Positions 50,184-61,714 of a DNA stretch of 64,000 nucleotides are shown here, one piece after another. Position 1 is the stretch's first letter. Every line of letters starts with the position of its first letter. The position numbers were made by a program, and so were the translations under genes. Source of the stretch: Guyanagaster necrorhizus (Eukaryota > Basidiomycota > Agaricomycetes > Agaricales > Physalacriaceae); contig NW_025064922.1 in assembly GCF_019112545.1 (NCBI RefSeq), positions 165,050 through 229,049 of the forward strand, read 5' to 3'. The notes under the pieces are model-generated. The model was not told where the DNA came from, ran no database searches, and worked only from the letters and a program-made list of their open reading frames with translations.

Positions 50184-52348
50184 ATTATTTAATGTCAAAG
50201 GTATCCCTTTCATGATTCCATCTATTAACATATTCCAAGATAGATTATTCGCCATACTTTTATTAATGGTTAAAGAGTCCTGGAATTGTAACTTGATAAG
50301 TTTTAAGGGGTGATAGCATAGCACTCTACTCACCCCACTATTTACTAGCTTAATTAGGTAGCGGAATTTCTACCATCGTTGTATGATTGACGTCAATTTA
50401 TTCGTTACATTTTTTTTTTCGCTGGGGATGGACATCGGTTCAGACATTACGGCCCACGCTGGTTGAAACGGAGCAGTTCACGACCTTGTCTTTTCAACTA
50501 CGACCATTTCTCAACGCTACATTTATCCGATGATACTCACGTACTCGCTTTGTCTTCAAAGGCTGTAATGAGAATCTTGGTGAACTTTAAAAGAATTATG
50601 TTTGTCTATCAATACCTAGTCACTGGAAAGAACTGTTCGAAGACATAGCAACCCTCCTGGAGTGCCCAGTGAGAAGTCCGTCGCGAAGATCAAGGAAGTC
50701 AGAGGATTTACTGAAGTTGCGACAAACCTCGATCCGACGCGACCATCCACTATCATATGACACATTGGTTTCCCCTTAGCCATCTTGGTTTATCAAGATA
50801 CAACGAGGACCACATTTTTATCGATTTCCATTATCCCTCTATCATCCTCAATTTGACCTCGGCTCATCGATGTATATAGATACCCATTCTCGAAAATTCT
50901 ACTGTAGATACAAGTATATGGCCCATATGCCCACATCAAGCAAAAAGACCGTAGCCGTAGGTATGCCCAGATCACGCTGCCTCCTCGCTTCCTCCAAGTC
51001 GGGTATCCGGAACACAGGCACCTTCTTGAACATCTGCGCCTGCAGTCTTTCCCCATACAGTTTCATCTGGTCAGAAGTGTTCTTCTACGAGCACACATTG
51101 CCTCTCCAGCGTCAAGACGTACTACCTGCTAACGATGAGATTGTCCAGAGGAATCTGAATGGTCGGTTCTTTGCTTGCATGGGGATTTGGTCACATCGGC
51201 AGAAAATTGCATACATATCAGGTGTGTACACATTCCTCCACGTGATAACCCCATCCTCTCTCTCACACCCGTTGTCCGTCACCCTTGATTGCCTTTCTTT
51301 TGCCTAACCTTCTTTTCTTCCCCCCATTATTGATGACTGCTTATACCTCGCTGTATTACCAGAACCACAGGGCCTTCCAGGGAAATTCAAATATTTTATA
51401 TTGCGTTCGGACGGTTGGTACCGGCAACATGGTCCCGAAGACCATGGCATGAGACTTGGTGTCGAATAGGGAAACGCCAATACAGTAACCACAAGACAAG
51501 ATCGCCGGCCCCGCAGAAATGAAGAATTACACAGGCACTGTGAAAACAAATGGTACGTTGAGACCACATGGACTAGCAGAGCAGCATATATATTCGCGCC
51601 CCCGCACCGCAAAGATACGGGGTTTGCTTGTATGCGTGAGAGATCGAAACAATGGCTCCGATGAGAAATATCAATGCTCATAGGGCGATAGTGCATCTGT
51701 GCGGCCTCCCCTGTCCCTCGTAAGAATCGTGACAGCTGGTTTCAGTTAATATTTTCACGTCCCTTCTGCTCGAGGTGCAAGGTTTTGCGGCCGCACAAGA
51801 ACGTAACCACTGTCCCGAGCTCGATGAACGAGAATGAAGAGCCCCATCATGCGGTGAGTATTTTCTAATCAGCCTGAATGACAAGGACTCTCAATACGGT
51901 CACCTGTGTTCGCCTGGAGTGCAATTTCTAGGTCGCAAACGACACGCGCATGAATAATTAATGAAGGTCTGTCCTCTACTCAGGTCCTCTTCGCTTGTTC
52001 GCGCAATGCTGAAAGTCTGGATCTTCTCAGACAAAGATCACAAGTGAAAAGTGCCACAGGTTGCAGCAAACACAAATTTCGGCGCCTTCAAATGGTGATG
52101 TGTTTTCGTCGAATCGAAGACGAGGACTGCTAGGTCTTCGCTGTTGGTTTAGTCTTGTTGCGATCCTAGATCATGAAAGGCGGTTGAAACCCGCAGCTGT
52201 GACTCATAACCTTTCAGCATATTCACTGACATATATGTTCTGATTCACGATAATGAAAAACACAAGTTATATTATTTGTATCCTATATGCAGCTGATTCA
52301 ATGTCCAAAACGCAATAGCAGCGTCTAGATAGTAGCAAACATACAAAC
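50184..52348. other. Intergenic region
   Basis: A 145-codon ORF at 50870-51307 and others have no domain or codon pattern I trust. No gene supported. Confidence 0.4.
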
Positions 52349-53509
52349 TTAACTTAAGTATCTTCTGGAGACTGTCAACAACCCGCACCCTTTAACTTGT
52401 TCAAAGAACGCAGCAGATTTGAACGTCAATCCCTCTGGCTTCCACTCGGCTTTCTCTTCCCCTTCTCTGTCCCACTCTTCTGCGGTTGCGCTGAACACGA
52501 GCTCAACCTTGCTCAATTCCATCTTCGACAGAACTGCATCGAGCTCTGCCCACTTGTTCTGACTCCCAGATATGCCAATCAGGCCATACTCCAATTGGAC
52601 CTCCTTTAAGCACCCCCCTTGGGCTTTATGTAGCAGGTGTATGAGCCAATCTGTTAGCTCGTCATAGTTTTTGCATCCATCTGCCGCATCCCAGTGCCAG
52701 GGGGTGATCACAAGCAAACGAAGCCTGGTAACGTTTTGGATATCCGGAACGGGTATCTTTGACTCGGAGGCTCCCACTAGAAATAACTCATCCAGGTGTG
52801 TATAAGGAATCACATTGTATTGTGGGATGTTCTGCTCTGGATGGTAAATTGGGTAGGTGAGCCGTCGAATACAAGGTGGCATGGAGAGGAGTGGGAGGAG
52901 GCACATGATGGTATTCATGTCCGATTGGGTGTTGGCTGGGGTAATCACTAATTCTTCAAGCTCAAGAGAAACTTCAGACGATGAAGATGTCTCTTCATAA
53001 ATGTATACGTCACATAGCGCTAGCTTGTTTAATTTGTGGAACCCCCCGAGGAAGGTGCCAAGGTTCATCACATAACAATGCTTCATCTCCAATTCCTCAA
53101 CCTCAGGCCAGATGATATTAATGCCAACTAGGTCCACCTTGACAAGATGCAAGGACGTCAAGTTCTTCATCATTGCAAAGATGATAGGCAGCTGCGGTTC
53201 AGAGGCCCGGAGGGCATTTTCGCTCAAGGTAAGACTCCTTACAAGTGGCGCCACATATTGGCACTTCTCCAAGAAATTTTCGCAGCGATTGAATGACCGA
53301 TGTGGGATGAAATCGAAGTGTATGGTGCGGAATAGGTGATAGCGGCTGCGGTGGACAAGTTGGCGAGAGGATAATGCGCAAGCTGTGAGAGAGTGAACAT
53401 CATCGGAAAGGGCATCAACTATTTCATCCATGAGTTCCGGCAGTAATCTAGGTGTCAAAACTGCACATTGCAGGGTAGGTTGTAAGGTGGTCATGGTGGT
53501 CATGGACAA
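52349..53509 (-). CDS. F-box/LRR-like protein, 386 aa, single exon
   Basis: An uninterrupted frame. The N-terminus reads L-P-E-L-M-D-E-I-V-D-A-L at about 24-35, then C-A-L-S-S-R-x-L-V-H-R-S-R-Y-H-L-F, the typical start of agaricomycete F-box proteins, which recruit substrates to SCF ubiquitin ligases through Skp1. The rest consists of degenerate leucine-rich segments (for example L-T-S-L-H-L-V-K-V-D-L) that would form the substrate-binding side. This is one of the largest and fastest-evolving families in these fungi, so no target can be named. A TATA box lies about 32 bp upstream. Confidence 0.85.
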   Translation of the reverse strand: MSMTTMTTLQPTLQCAVLTPRLLPELMDEIVDALSDDVHSLTACALSSRQLVHRSRYHLFRTIHFDFIPHRSFNRCENFLEKCQYVAPLVRSLTLSENALRASEPQLPIIFAMMKNLTSLHLVKVDLVGINIIWPEVEELEMKHCYVMNLGTFLGGFHKLNKLALCDVYIYEETSSSSEVSLELEELVITPANTQSDMNTIMCLLPLLSMPPCIRRLTYPIYHPEQNIPQYNVIPYTHLDELFLVGASESKIPVPDIQNVTRLRLLVITPWHWDAADGCKNYDELTDWLIHLLHKAQGGCLKEVQLEYGLIGISGSQNKWAELDAVLSKMELSKVELVFSATAEEWDREGEEKAEWKPEGLTFKSAAFFEQVKGCGLLTVSRRYLS

Positions 53510-53540
53510 AGTTCTGGGCAGGCGCTTTGAGGTCCCTCTC

Positions 53541-53546
53541 TTTATA
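53541..53546 (-). promoter_or_regulatory. TATA box of the F-box gene
   Basis: TATAAA on the minus strand, 32 bp upstream of the ATG at 53507-53509. Close spacing implies a short 5' UTR or use of a downstream ATG (a second Met is three codons in). Confidence 0.45.
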
Positions 53547-53652
53547 AATACCGGTGTGAGACATCCGAGAGTTTGACATTTGATTGATCAAAATTCACAA
53601 GATTCATGTCCATTCTGGTATACATCGCTAATATTAGTAGCACACTTCACAT

Positions 53653-53910
53653 CTATCGAACCTCACGAATGAAAACTTGCTGCTTCGACCCGACCGCGTT
53701 TGTAGCGCAATCGACTCTGCTTTGGACTGCCGGCTTATCATCAATTTCAAGACTGTCGCCACCGGAACAACAGGAGCATGGCTGATCGGTTTCTTCTATA
53801 CTCGGGGTCGGGGCCGCTGTACGAGAGTCACTGTGGCGGCAAGAGTCCTCGCTCCTGCGGACACCACAGTCAGGGAGACCGCAGCAACTATCGACATCAC
53901 TGCTAGCCAT
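53653..53910 (-). CDS. Cys-rich metallothionein-like mini-ORF, 85 aa, derived from the ATPase first exon
   Basis: This is a paralogue of exon 1 of the copper-type ATPase at 57300-57603. Both begin M-A-S-x-D-V, continue with C-C-x2-x-D-C-G, share D-Q-P-C-S-C-C-S-G, and then a D-D-K-P-x2 stretch. The similarity runs into the unusual GC splice donor (GCAAGTTTTCA), after which this copy reads on for eight codons and stops. No second exon follows. The eight or so Cys, many paired, could bind metal ions. It may be an inert truncated duplicate or an expressed metal-binding peptide. It is on the ATPase strand, about 570 bp past the ATPase stop. Confidence 0.6.
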   Translation of the reverse strand: MASSDVDSCCGLPDCGVRRSEDSCRHSDSRTAAPTPSIEETDQPCSCCSGGDSLEIDDKPAVQSRVDCATNAVGSKQQVFIREVR

Positions 53911-54478
53911 AGTGATGTCAGGGATTCTTTCAGGTTAAAAAGACACCAAACGTAAAACGAGAGAGGGAGAGAATTGGTAGTGCAGATAAGGCTTGGCGCA
54001 GCACATAGTACGTACTCACGGTTCAGGAGTTCCCAGACATCTTACTACCTAAAGACAAACTTCTGGCTCGATGGAACTAACAAGCAGTAGCTTAGACTCG
54101 GTTAAGACTAGACGTTTTTTCATTAATAAAAAAGGCAGCTCTCGGGCCGTATTCTGGTCATGGTGATATTGCCACAAAAAATCGTTACAAGGATTATATA
54201 TATTCCTGTACCAGGAGCGACCTTCAAGCAGCAAGAAAAAGCGAAGGATGAAGTTAAGATGCCACGAACCTGTGATTAATGCGAATGCTCGACAAAAGAC
54301 CTTCAAAAATTGGTTTACATTTCCAAACGAGCAGAAACTGAGCCTGAGAAAACATACATACCAAGCCTACTGTACATATAAAAACTACCATCAGGAGAGC
54401 GAAATTTTGGTTTCCATGTGTAGAAATGTTAAGTGAATCCTCTACTGTCATCGAAATTCTTCTTTGCTTTCTGCTTCT
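53911..54478. other. Intergenic region between mini-ORF and ATPase
   Basis: It should hold the promoter of the mini-ORF if that is expressed and the ATPase terminator. No further gene seen. Confidence 0.4.
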
Positions 54479-57400
54479 TCACTTGAAAAAGCGACAAGAC
54501 TGAGCAATCGCCAGCACTGGCACGAGAGAGGCGAATTCACCCAATCCAGCCCATTGAGGCTGTACGCGGATATCAACAAGGAGCCCAGATCCAAAGAGCA
54601 CGGCCAAGACGTTGTACGACAGCGCCCAAGAGAGGCTCAACACGATGCGACGCCAGGTCAGACGCGACACCGTGATTGTCTCCAACAAGCCCCTCAAACC
54701 GCCGGATAGTATAACGATATCCGCCGAGTTGATGGCTATAGCTGTTCCCGACACCAGGGACACGCCAATATCTGCTTGGGCGAGAGCTGCGGTGTCATTA
54801 CTCCCATCGCCAACGAAAACCACAATATTCTTTTGCTGCGGCGTTCCATGAGCATGCGCTTCGGCGTGATTCTCACTATGCTCATGTCCAGACTCGACAT
54901 CGTCCTGCTCGCAGGAAGCGCTCCACGAAGTCATACGAACTATGTCCCGTTTGTCTTCCGGTAGGCAGTTCCCCTTCGCTTTGACTCCCTCGACTCCAAG
55001 CCTGCGACACACTCCGTCAACGGCCTTCTGGTGGTCTCCACTCAGAATGGACACTGTGATTCCCCGTGCTACCAGAGAAGACACAACCTCGATGCTCTCG
55101 GAACGAAGGTCATCCTCCAGTCCGAAGGCAGCGAGGAAGACGTGGTCAACTGTTACAGCAAAGACGCTCTTTCCTGCATCCAGCATGTTAACTACGCAAT
55201 CAACATCTTGTACCGCGCACCAGCTAACGCTTCCTCCCCGAACGATAGAGCCATTCCAGTTGGCTTGGATACCTTTGCCCACCACAGTTTCTATATTGTC
55301 TAGGTCACTGACTGAATCAGCACCCACAGCCAGATATCGGGCCACAGCGGCCGACACAGGATGTTCTGATCCTGCAACGAGAGCCTTGATCAGCCTATTG
55401 GCGTCACCTGCAATCCATATTCCACTGGTTTCGTCAAAATTTGACTCCACCACTCTCATCTTTCCGGTCGTCAACGTTCCTGTCTTATCGAAAATGACAT
55501 GGGTAACGGCGCGCGCGTTCTGGAGAGCAGCAGAAGATTTAAAGAGCAGAGAAAACTGTGACTTCTGGGATGCATTCCGTGCGTAGAGAACAACGAGGGG
55601 GACACATAGAGTGAGGGCGCACGGACATGACAAAGCTAATACCGCGACAGCGTAAGAGAGACCGTCTGCGAATGCCTTGCCTAGGGACTCATGCCTTGCA
55701 TACTTGAGCACTAGCGTCCACACGCTAAACGCGATTGCCGAAACAGCCAATATAATAGGAATAACACGACGCGCAATCCTATCCGCTGTATCTTGGATAG
55801 GAGCTCGGGAGGAGCGCGCTTCTGCAGTTAAACGGCGTAATTCAGCCAGTGAGTTGTCTTGTACGGTTTTCGATAAACGGATATATAATGACTGCGGACC
55901 AAGGACTGTTGTTCCTGCAAGAACCGGAGCTCCTGGACCTTTGGTTATAGGGACGGTCTCGCCAGTAATCAAAGACTCGTCGATATCTGACGTGTTGGTG
56001 ACGACAATACCATCACTTGGGATGGTCTCAGCTGCATGAACAACGACCGTGTCGTCCACTTCTAGCAATGCCGTGTGAATATCTTGAGCACTATTAACGA
56101 GTTTGGGATCAATCCAATGTGCGACTTCAATAGGAGGAGGAGTGAGGCCAACAGAGCTCCGTCTGGCTGCATTCCGTGCATAGACAGAGACGAGGCGGCC
56201 GAGTAGGATCAGTGTGATGAGCAAGGTACTCGTTTCAAAGAAGCTATCGAGATCGACACGATGTTTGGCGACATTATATCCGTAGCTGACCATGGAATAG
56301 AGGTATGCAGAGAGGGAAGATAGAGAAATTAAGACATCGGCATCTAAACGTCGGTCAACGATGGTTGCGCGTCCTGCAGCAAGAGTGATATGACCAGCAC
56401 AAAATATCTGGACGAGGGACGCGAGGCCGAGAGCGATCCCACCACGAAGAGCGAATTGACTCTCGAAGCCACTGGACCACGATATGACTAGGACCGGAAT
56501 GGTAAGAATTGCAGATAAAAGGAAGCGCCAGATCGAGCGACGAAGGTCAAGCGCCGCTGCTTCATCTATGACCGCCTCACCGTCGTCTTCGTTAACTGGT
56601 GTCACCATCCACCCTTGCCCAAGCAGGGCTCCATGGATATCACGCGCTAACGGGTGACGTGCCGCAGAATCGATTGTGAAGCGAACATCCGCGCGAGAAA
56701 TTTTCAAAATCTCTTGTTCACGACCAAAAAGTGCTTGAAGAATGTCCAAGGCTGGGGCACCGGCGGGGGAGAAAGATACGCGGAGAGTACGTTGGCCATT
56801 TCGCAAGCTTGCAATGGTGCAAATAAATCCGGTTGCGTTTTCCACCTTGCGGCGGATAGTCTCGGGATCGATAGAGCCACTGATGTAGCTACAACTCGCT
56901 CGAGCACTGACAAAGTCCACCTATGTTCACTGTTAGTCAAGGCACTACTTGTGTCGAAATTATTTTGTACCTTTACGTCCATCACCCCGAGGCCTTTCAG
57001 TGCTCGTTCAACTCTTGGAGAACACGCTGGACAGTCCATGCCAACAACCATGAGAGTGAGAACTTTTTCCTTCCCATCTTGGTCGGCGGGTGACGTGTCA
57101 TCGACGGAAGCATAATTAAGACGCTCTCCGTCGATTCCAGTACAACATGGCACTCTTTTAGCTTTCCACAAAAGTTTTAAGCGTCTTCCTCTTCTTATCG
57201 GACTCGTGCAACATGCAGCTCCGCAGCACCTGCGTCCGCGAACTTCTGTACAGCAGTCAGCACACGTTACAAATTATGGGACCCAAATTGAAAACTTGCT
57301 AGCATGAGTCGATAACCCTAGTCCTTGCAATGCAATTGAGCCTTCTCTGCTAGCAATTACCGGCTTATCATCGTTATCGTCACCCGAACAACAGGAGCAT

Positions 57401-57603
57401 GGCTGATCGTCCTCTTGAGCCGGCGCTTCAGTTTGCGCGCTCGAAGCAGGCTTTTCAGCACAACAATTATCCGAACAGGACTCGGGGTCTGCGCCACTTG
57501 GGGTTACCGCATCATCGTTGCGGGTACCACCACAGTCAGGAGCTGCAGGGGTACCGCCACAGTCGTGGGAACTGCAACAGGTGCTGACGTCTTTGCTAGC
57601 CAT
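54479..57603 (-). CDS. P1B-type copper/heavy-metal transporting ATPase, 1006 aa
   Basis: Exons 57300-57603, 56971-57245 and 54479-56920 close in frame. The first intron has a GC donor (GCAAGT) and a CAG acceptor. Residues 1-135 are Cys-rich with C-C pairs (C-C-S-S-H-D-C, C-S-C-C-S-G, R-C-C-G-A-A-C-C, P-C-C-T), as in fungal CrpA/Crp1 copper-resistance pumps. One HMA domain follows, with G170-M-D-C-P-A-C176. The pump core has T-G-E at 512-514, the membrane metal site C625-P-C627, phosphorylated D671 in D-K-T-G-T, the S-E-H-P box near 711-714 and G-D-G-S-N-D near 920. The HP box and CPC give Cu+/Ag+ (or Cd) export across the plasma or Golgi membrane. TM7 keeps Y-N, but TM8 lacks the usual M-x2-S-S. 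A His-rich loop (G-H-E-H-S-E-N-H-A-E-A-H-A-H) precedes the GDGxND segment. Confidence 0.93.
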
Positions 57604-57894
57604 GAGATCGAAAACTAACAAGTTCGAATGGAATAGAGTGAAGAATCCGAGCAACGAGAAGGGCTGAAGAGGCGGCGGTAGGGAAAAGTGAGGCCACTTG
57701 GTTATCTGGCACGTGGAATTTTAGGCGGAGCTGTATTAGAAACTTGAGCTGGCATGTTTCGGTGACCGAATGCTCCAACGAGGATTGGGATGATCTCAGA
57801 CACAAGGTAGAGTTAGACATAAAGCTGGTAATCATCGATGAAATTAGAAGGACCATTGGGAAGTATCAGCGAATTTTTAAATACCCTCGGCGTC

Positions 57895-59198
57895 TTATGA
57901 AGTGAGATGGTAAATCAGCTTCTCTCCCGATATCGGCTTCATCCAGGGCTTTGAACTGCTTTGAACAGCGTTCTTTTCTCTATCTGCAACCTTTCTGGAT
58001 CCCAAAAGAGCGAAGCCTTTGGTAACTATACTCTCCAGTCCACCCGGCATAACACGAACAGGGTTGGGCTGGATGAGCAAGTTCTTCCCATCTCTTCCCA
58101 GAAAAGAAAAGAAGGTAACAGTGAACGCTCGCCATTCAGGAGATTCCGGGAGAGTCTCCCCATTGTAGAGAATCTCGTGACCTAGTCCTGACCATGCAGC
58201 GCCATACAGAGGTGTCACATCTGCTCGAATGCCATCCTTGTTCCACGCTGCCTTTCGAATGACAGCGATCGTTCCGCCACCTTCCCTAAACGTCTGGGAT
58301 ATGTGTGCGGTGGTGTCATCCTCTGATAGACAGTCGAAGGCATGCGTGATTCCCCCAGAAACGTTTCGAACATGATCAACCTGTGTAGGAGAGCGGTATT
58401 CAAATACGGCTTCAACACCAAGTGAAAGCAGCTTGGCGTGATTCCTCGGGCTGGCTGTAGCGAATACACGATAGGTCTGCGCACCCGCAGAGTGCAATAG
58501 CTTGATCAGCTCGATTGCATAGAAACCGATAGACGTTGCTGCAGAAGAGATTAAGATTGAAGGAGCAGGGGTAGCTTCAGGAGGGAATGAGAAGGGACTT
58601 GGAAATGGCGCATTGATTCTGAGACGAATAAACAAAGCCTGTCTCATCAGGTCAGTTATTGTGAATATTTTGAAGAAGACTCTAGCTTTACTTGTGCGGC
58701 TGTCAATGAGCCCAGAGGCAATGTTGCAGCTTCGTCGTAAGAGACAGTACTAGGAATACGGATAGCCAAATCGACTTCGAGAATAACGTATTGCGCGAAC
58801 CCTCCAGGCCGAATATTCCCGGACGTCGCTGAAGAAATATGAAACTTATGAACAAGTTGCATATATGCTAAGCTGCTGCTGCCTACCTCCCTGGAGAAGT
58901 CCCGTTACTTTATCACCAACACGCCATTGGATGGTATCTGATCCAACTTTGTCAACAATACCGGCAATATCGCTCCCTACGACACAACCAAACGCTTTGT
59001 CTGCAGGATGTGCAACGTAGAGCGCGTCGACGAGGTTCAGTGCAACAGAATGAACCTTGACCCTGTATCCCTCATGAGACTATATTTTCGATAAGAATTT
59101 GAAAGCGAAGCGTACCTTATTTCGTTAGGACCGGGCTCTGGAATAGGCAGTTCGACAACAACAACTGTATCTCCCGGGGCAATTGTGAGAGCCTTCAT
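57895..59198 (-). CDS. MDR-superfamily reductase (zinc-independent enoyl-reductase-like), 379 aa
   Basis: Exons 59116-59198, 58887-59062, 58692-58828 and 57895-58638 close in frame. It shows the medium-chain dehydrogenase pattern: an N-terminal GroES-like domain (E-L-P-I-P-E-P-G-P-N-E-I, then N-L-V-D-A, G-S-D-I-A-G-I-V, V-G-D-K-V-T-G), D-E-A-A-T-L-P-L-G, and a Rossmann part with S-S-A-A-T-S-I-G. Zn-binding Cys are absent, so it resembles the NADPH-dependent trans-acting enoyl reductases (toxD/LovC type) and quinone reductases of fungi. Its substrate is unknown. The last exon is long and may hide one more small intron near 57970, where the usual K-x2-G-E-K-L-x-Y end is delayed. It is divergent from the proline-rich gene at 59520. 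Confidence 0.87.
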
Positions 59199-59519
59199 GA
59201 TGATGTTGGTATACAACGCCCTCGATATTGTCCTTGCTTAAAATATATGGGTAGAGCGGCTGGTGTTTGACCCTAGGTCTGGTTTAAAAATGGCTCATTT
59301 AAATAGAGGTAAGCGCTCACTAATGCAGTTAAATTATAACACATCGGAGTCGGTAGAGGTAACGAAAGTCTGACAGATGCTTGGAGACATCTGGGCCACT
59401 GAATATGGCTCTGTAATGGAAGAAAAGAGAAACATAGAGAAGCTGGCAAGAAAGTGGGAGACAGGAGAGATGATCATTGGTGATTCCAAACAATAGCACA
59501 GCCACAGAAGCCTACCGCC
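59199..59519. other. Divergent promoter region
   Basis: This 320 bp stretch separates the MDR reductase and the proline-rich protein start codons. No clear TATA box was found. Confidence 0.4.
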
Positions 59520-60172
59520 ATGCCATCATGTCAGTTTCTCTTTCACGATATCTGATCCACGGCTGACATTTTTCAGTTGCAGAGTTGAAGGAAAAGGCGA
59601 CAAAAGTCAAGGATGATGGCGTAACTAAGATACAAAATACACGGGATAGGCACTCCAGGTATGAGAGCGTTTCTTATCTTCGGCTGGCAGCTAACAGAAA
59701 ACCCAGTGTACCTCTTAAAAAGACGAATTGGGACCCATACACTAAGCAGCCGCCTCCACCGCCTCCTGCTCCACGTACTAGTATTTCAGCTCACCCATCA
59801 ATATCTCCTCCACCTTCTCGTTCGTCGATATCTCCACCCCCACAAGCTCCAGGACGAGGAGCACTTCCACCGCCTATCAAGCGCTCAACACGCCCACCCC
59901 TTCACAGTGCTCCATCGGATTCACCTTCCGCCAGCGTCCCTTCGCTGCCTCCTCGAAGATTTCCAGCACCGTCATATCGATCTGCTTCAGCCGAACCAGA
60001 GATTGATTGGGCCAATCTTTCACTGGAGGATAAACAAGTCTTCTTCAGCTGGTTGGATGAGTTTTTCGAGAGGTCATATGGCATTCCGGCGTCATCTCAG
60101 GTACTCTATTCTTATCTTTTGGATCATCGTTTAGACCGGCTAACGTTCCCAGTGAGGCCGTCTTGCTTTTGA
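59520..60172 (+). CDS. Proline-rich hypothetical protein, about 201 aa
   Basis: A 10 nt first exon (59520-59529) and a 47 nt intron with a GCTGAC branch lead to the main frame at 59577-60172. Residues 60-150 are a proline tract (P-P-P-P-P-P-A-P, S-I-S-P-P-P) suited to SH3 or profilin binding, as in verprolin-type actin regulators. Residues about 160-180 form an ordered helix motif W-A-N-L-S-x-E-D-K-Q-V-F-F-S-W-L-D-E-F-F that recurs in basidiomycete proteins. The 3' end is unsure: a donor GTACTC at the CAG near 60101 and an acceptor at 60177 would give a different short tail ending at 60222. Function unknown. Confidence 0.6.
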
Positions 60173-60456
60173 ATTAGAATGACCGCGTGTACTGGATGAC
60201 ATTGGATGGCCAGTTCTCTTAGTCTTACCCTTACACTTGTCGCTTACTCGCCTCACAGTATTCCTTGTAAATCTTTAATGAATGCACTTTAACACAAAGG
60301 GGGCCAACTGTCCTGGTGCCGATAACTTTCATAGGGGCACGACCGATCTATTTAGTCAATCTGTCATTCTCGTCGGCACGTCAAACGTCACCGCTCCGGT
60401 ATCCTATAAGATGTCGAGAGAAAGGTGGTTGAGCTCAAAATACAACCACAATCACG

Positions 60457-61714
60457 ATGTCGACAGTGTTTCAACGAAAGATTGGTAATGCCTCCGTATC
60501 CGCCGTTGGCTTTGGGGCAATGGGAATCAGTGTCGCATACGGTACCACTGAACCAGACGAAGAGCGATTCAAGGTATCTGCTGCGCCCATCCTTTGTTTC
60601 ACGAGCGCTTACTAGATCCATAGGTGCTGGATGCTGCATTCGAAGCGGGATGCACGTTCTGGGATAGCGCCGACGTATATCTCGATTCGGAAGACCTCAT
60701 TGGGAAATGGTACGAACCGACTGACTCAGGAGAACCTTTATACTGAGTAGATGCTTGTAGGTTCAAGCGTAATCCCGGAAAACGCGATTCCATTTTCCTT
60801 GCCACGAAATTCGGAGTCACTATGCAAGGTACTCGCGGTGATCCTGAGTACGTCAAGGAGCAGTGCTATAAGTCACTCAAGAGGCTCGGTGTAGATTACA
60901 TCGACTTGTATTATCAACATCGGTGGGTGTTAAATTATTTGGCCGATTGAAAATGACTTACCAAAGAAAAAGAGTCGACCCAAACACTCCCATCGAGAAG
61001 ACAGTAGAGGCTATGGCTGAACTTGTCAAGTAAGTCTTCCCTCCATGAACGAGCTCCCATCTGACATTGAGACAGAGAAGGCAAAGTCAAGTACCTCGGT
61101 CTCTCAGACTGTACAGCGTCTGGTCTCCGTCGCGCCCATGCTATCCACCCCATATCCGCCCTCCAAATCGAATATTCACCTTTCATGCTTGACATCGAAA
61201 AGCCACCCCTTGAGCTCATCCAGATAGCTCGTGAGCTGGGCGTGAAGATCGTTGCCTACTCTCCGCTCGGTCGTGGCCTCCTGACAGGCCAAATCCGCTC
61301 TCGAGATGACCTTGAGCCGACAGATTTCCGCTTGACGGTGCCCAAGTTCAGCGCAGAGAATTTCCCAAAAATCCTGTCGCTTGTAGACAGGATTGGAGAC
61401 GTGGCGCAGAGACATGATGCGACACCTGGACAAGCTGCGCTCGCATGGATTCTGGCGCAGGGCGAGGATGTCTTTGTCATTCCAGGGACGAAGAAGATCA
61501 AGGTTAGTTCAACCTTCACCAATGATTTGAGTTGTGGCTCATCATTCGGCTTGATTAGTACCTGAAAGAAAACCTAGGTGCTGAGTTGCTCAGGCTGACA
61601 CCACCGGAGATTGCGGAGATACGACAAATTGCTGAAGAAACGGAGATTCCAGGAGACCGCTACGGACCAGGATTCTTGGAGTTGACATACGTCGAGAGTC
61701 CGGCATTGAAATGA
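60457..61714 (+). CDS. Aldo/keto reductase, 334 aa
   Basis: Exons 60457-60573, 60624-60709, 60761-60922, 60973-61029, 61076-61502 and 61559-61714 close in frame. A (beta/alpha)8 NADPH-dependent carbonyl reductase of the AKR13/YakC type. Motifs: G-F-G-A-M-G at the start, the catalytic D and Y in D-S-A-D-V-Y, the catalytic K in A-T-K-F-G, H in Y-Y-Q-H-R, G-L-S-D-C after beta 5, Y-S-P-L-G-R-G, and the NADPH loop I-P-G-T-K-K. The length is standard. It most likely reduces aldehydes or pyridoxal-type carbonyls; the substrate cannot be told. Confidence 0.94.

Noticed and set aside
50870..51307. 145-codon plus-strand ORF
   Set aside because: No domain, no conserved motif and no neighbouring exon; composition resembles non-coding DNA.
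54942..55586. 214-codon plus-strand ORF
   Set aside because: It lies wholly inside the ATPase main exon on the opposite strand and has no domain.
59641..59690. Intron GTATGAG...GGCAG in the proline-rich gene
   Set aside because: It would be only 32 nt and would put a stop directly after the junction, while the unspliced frame stays open.
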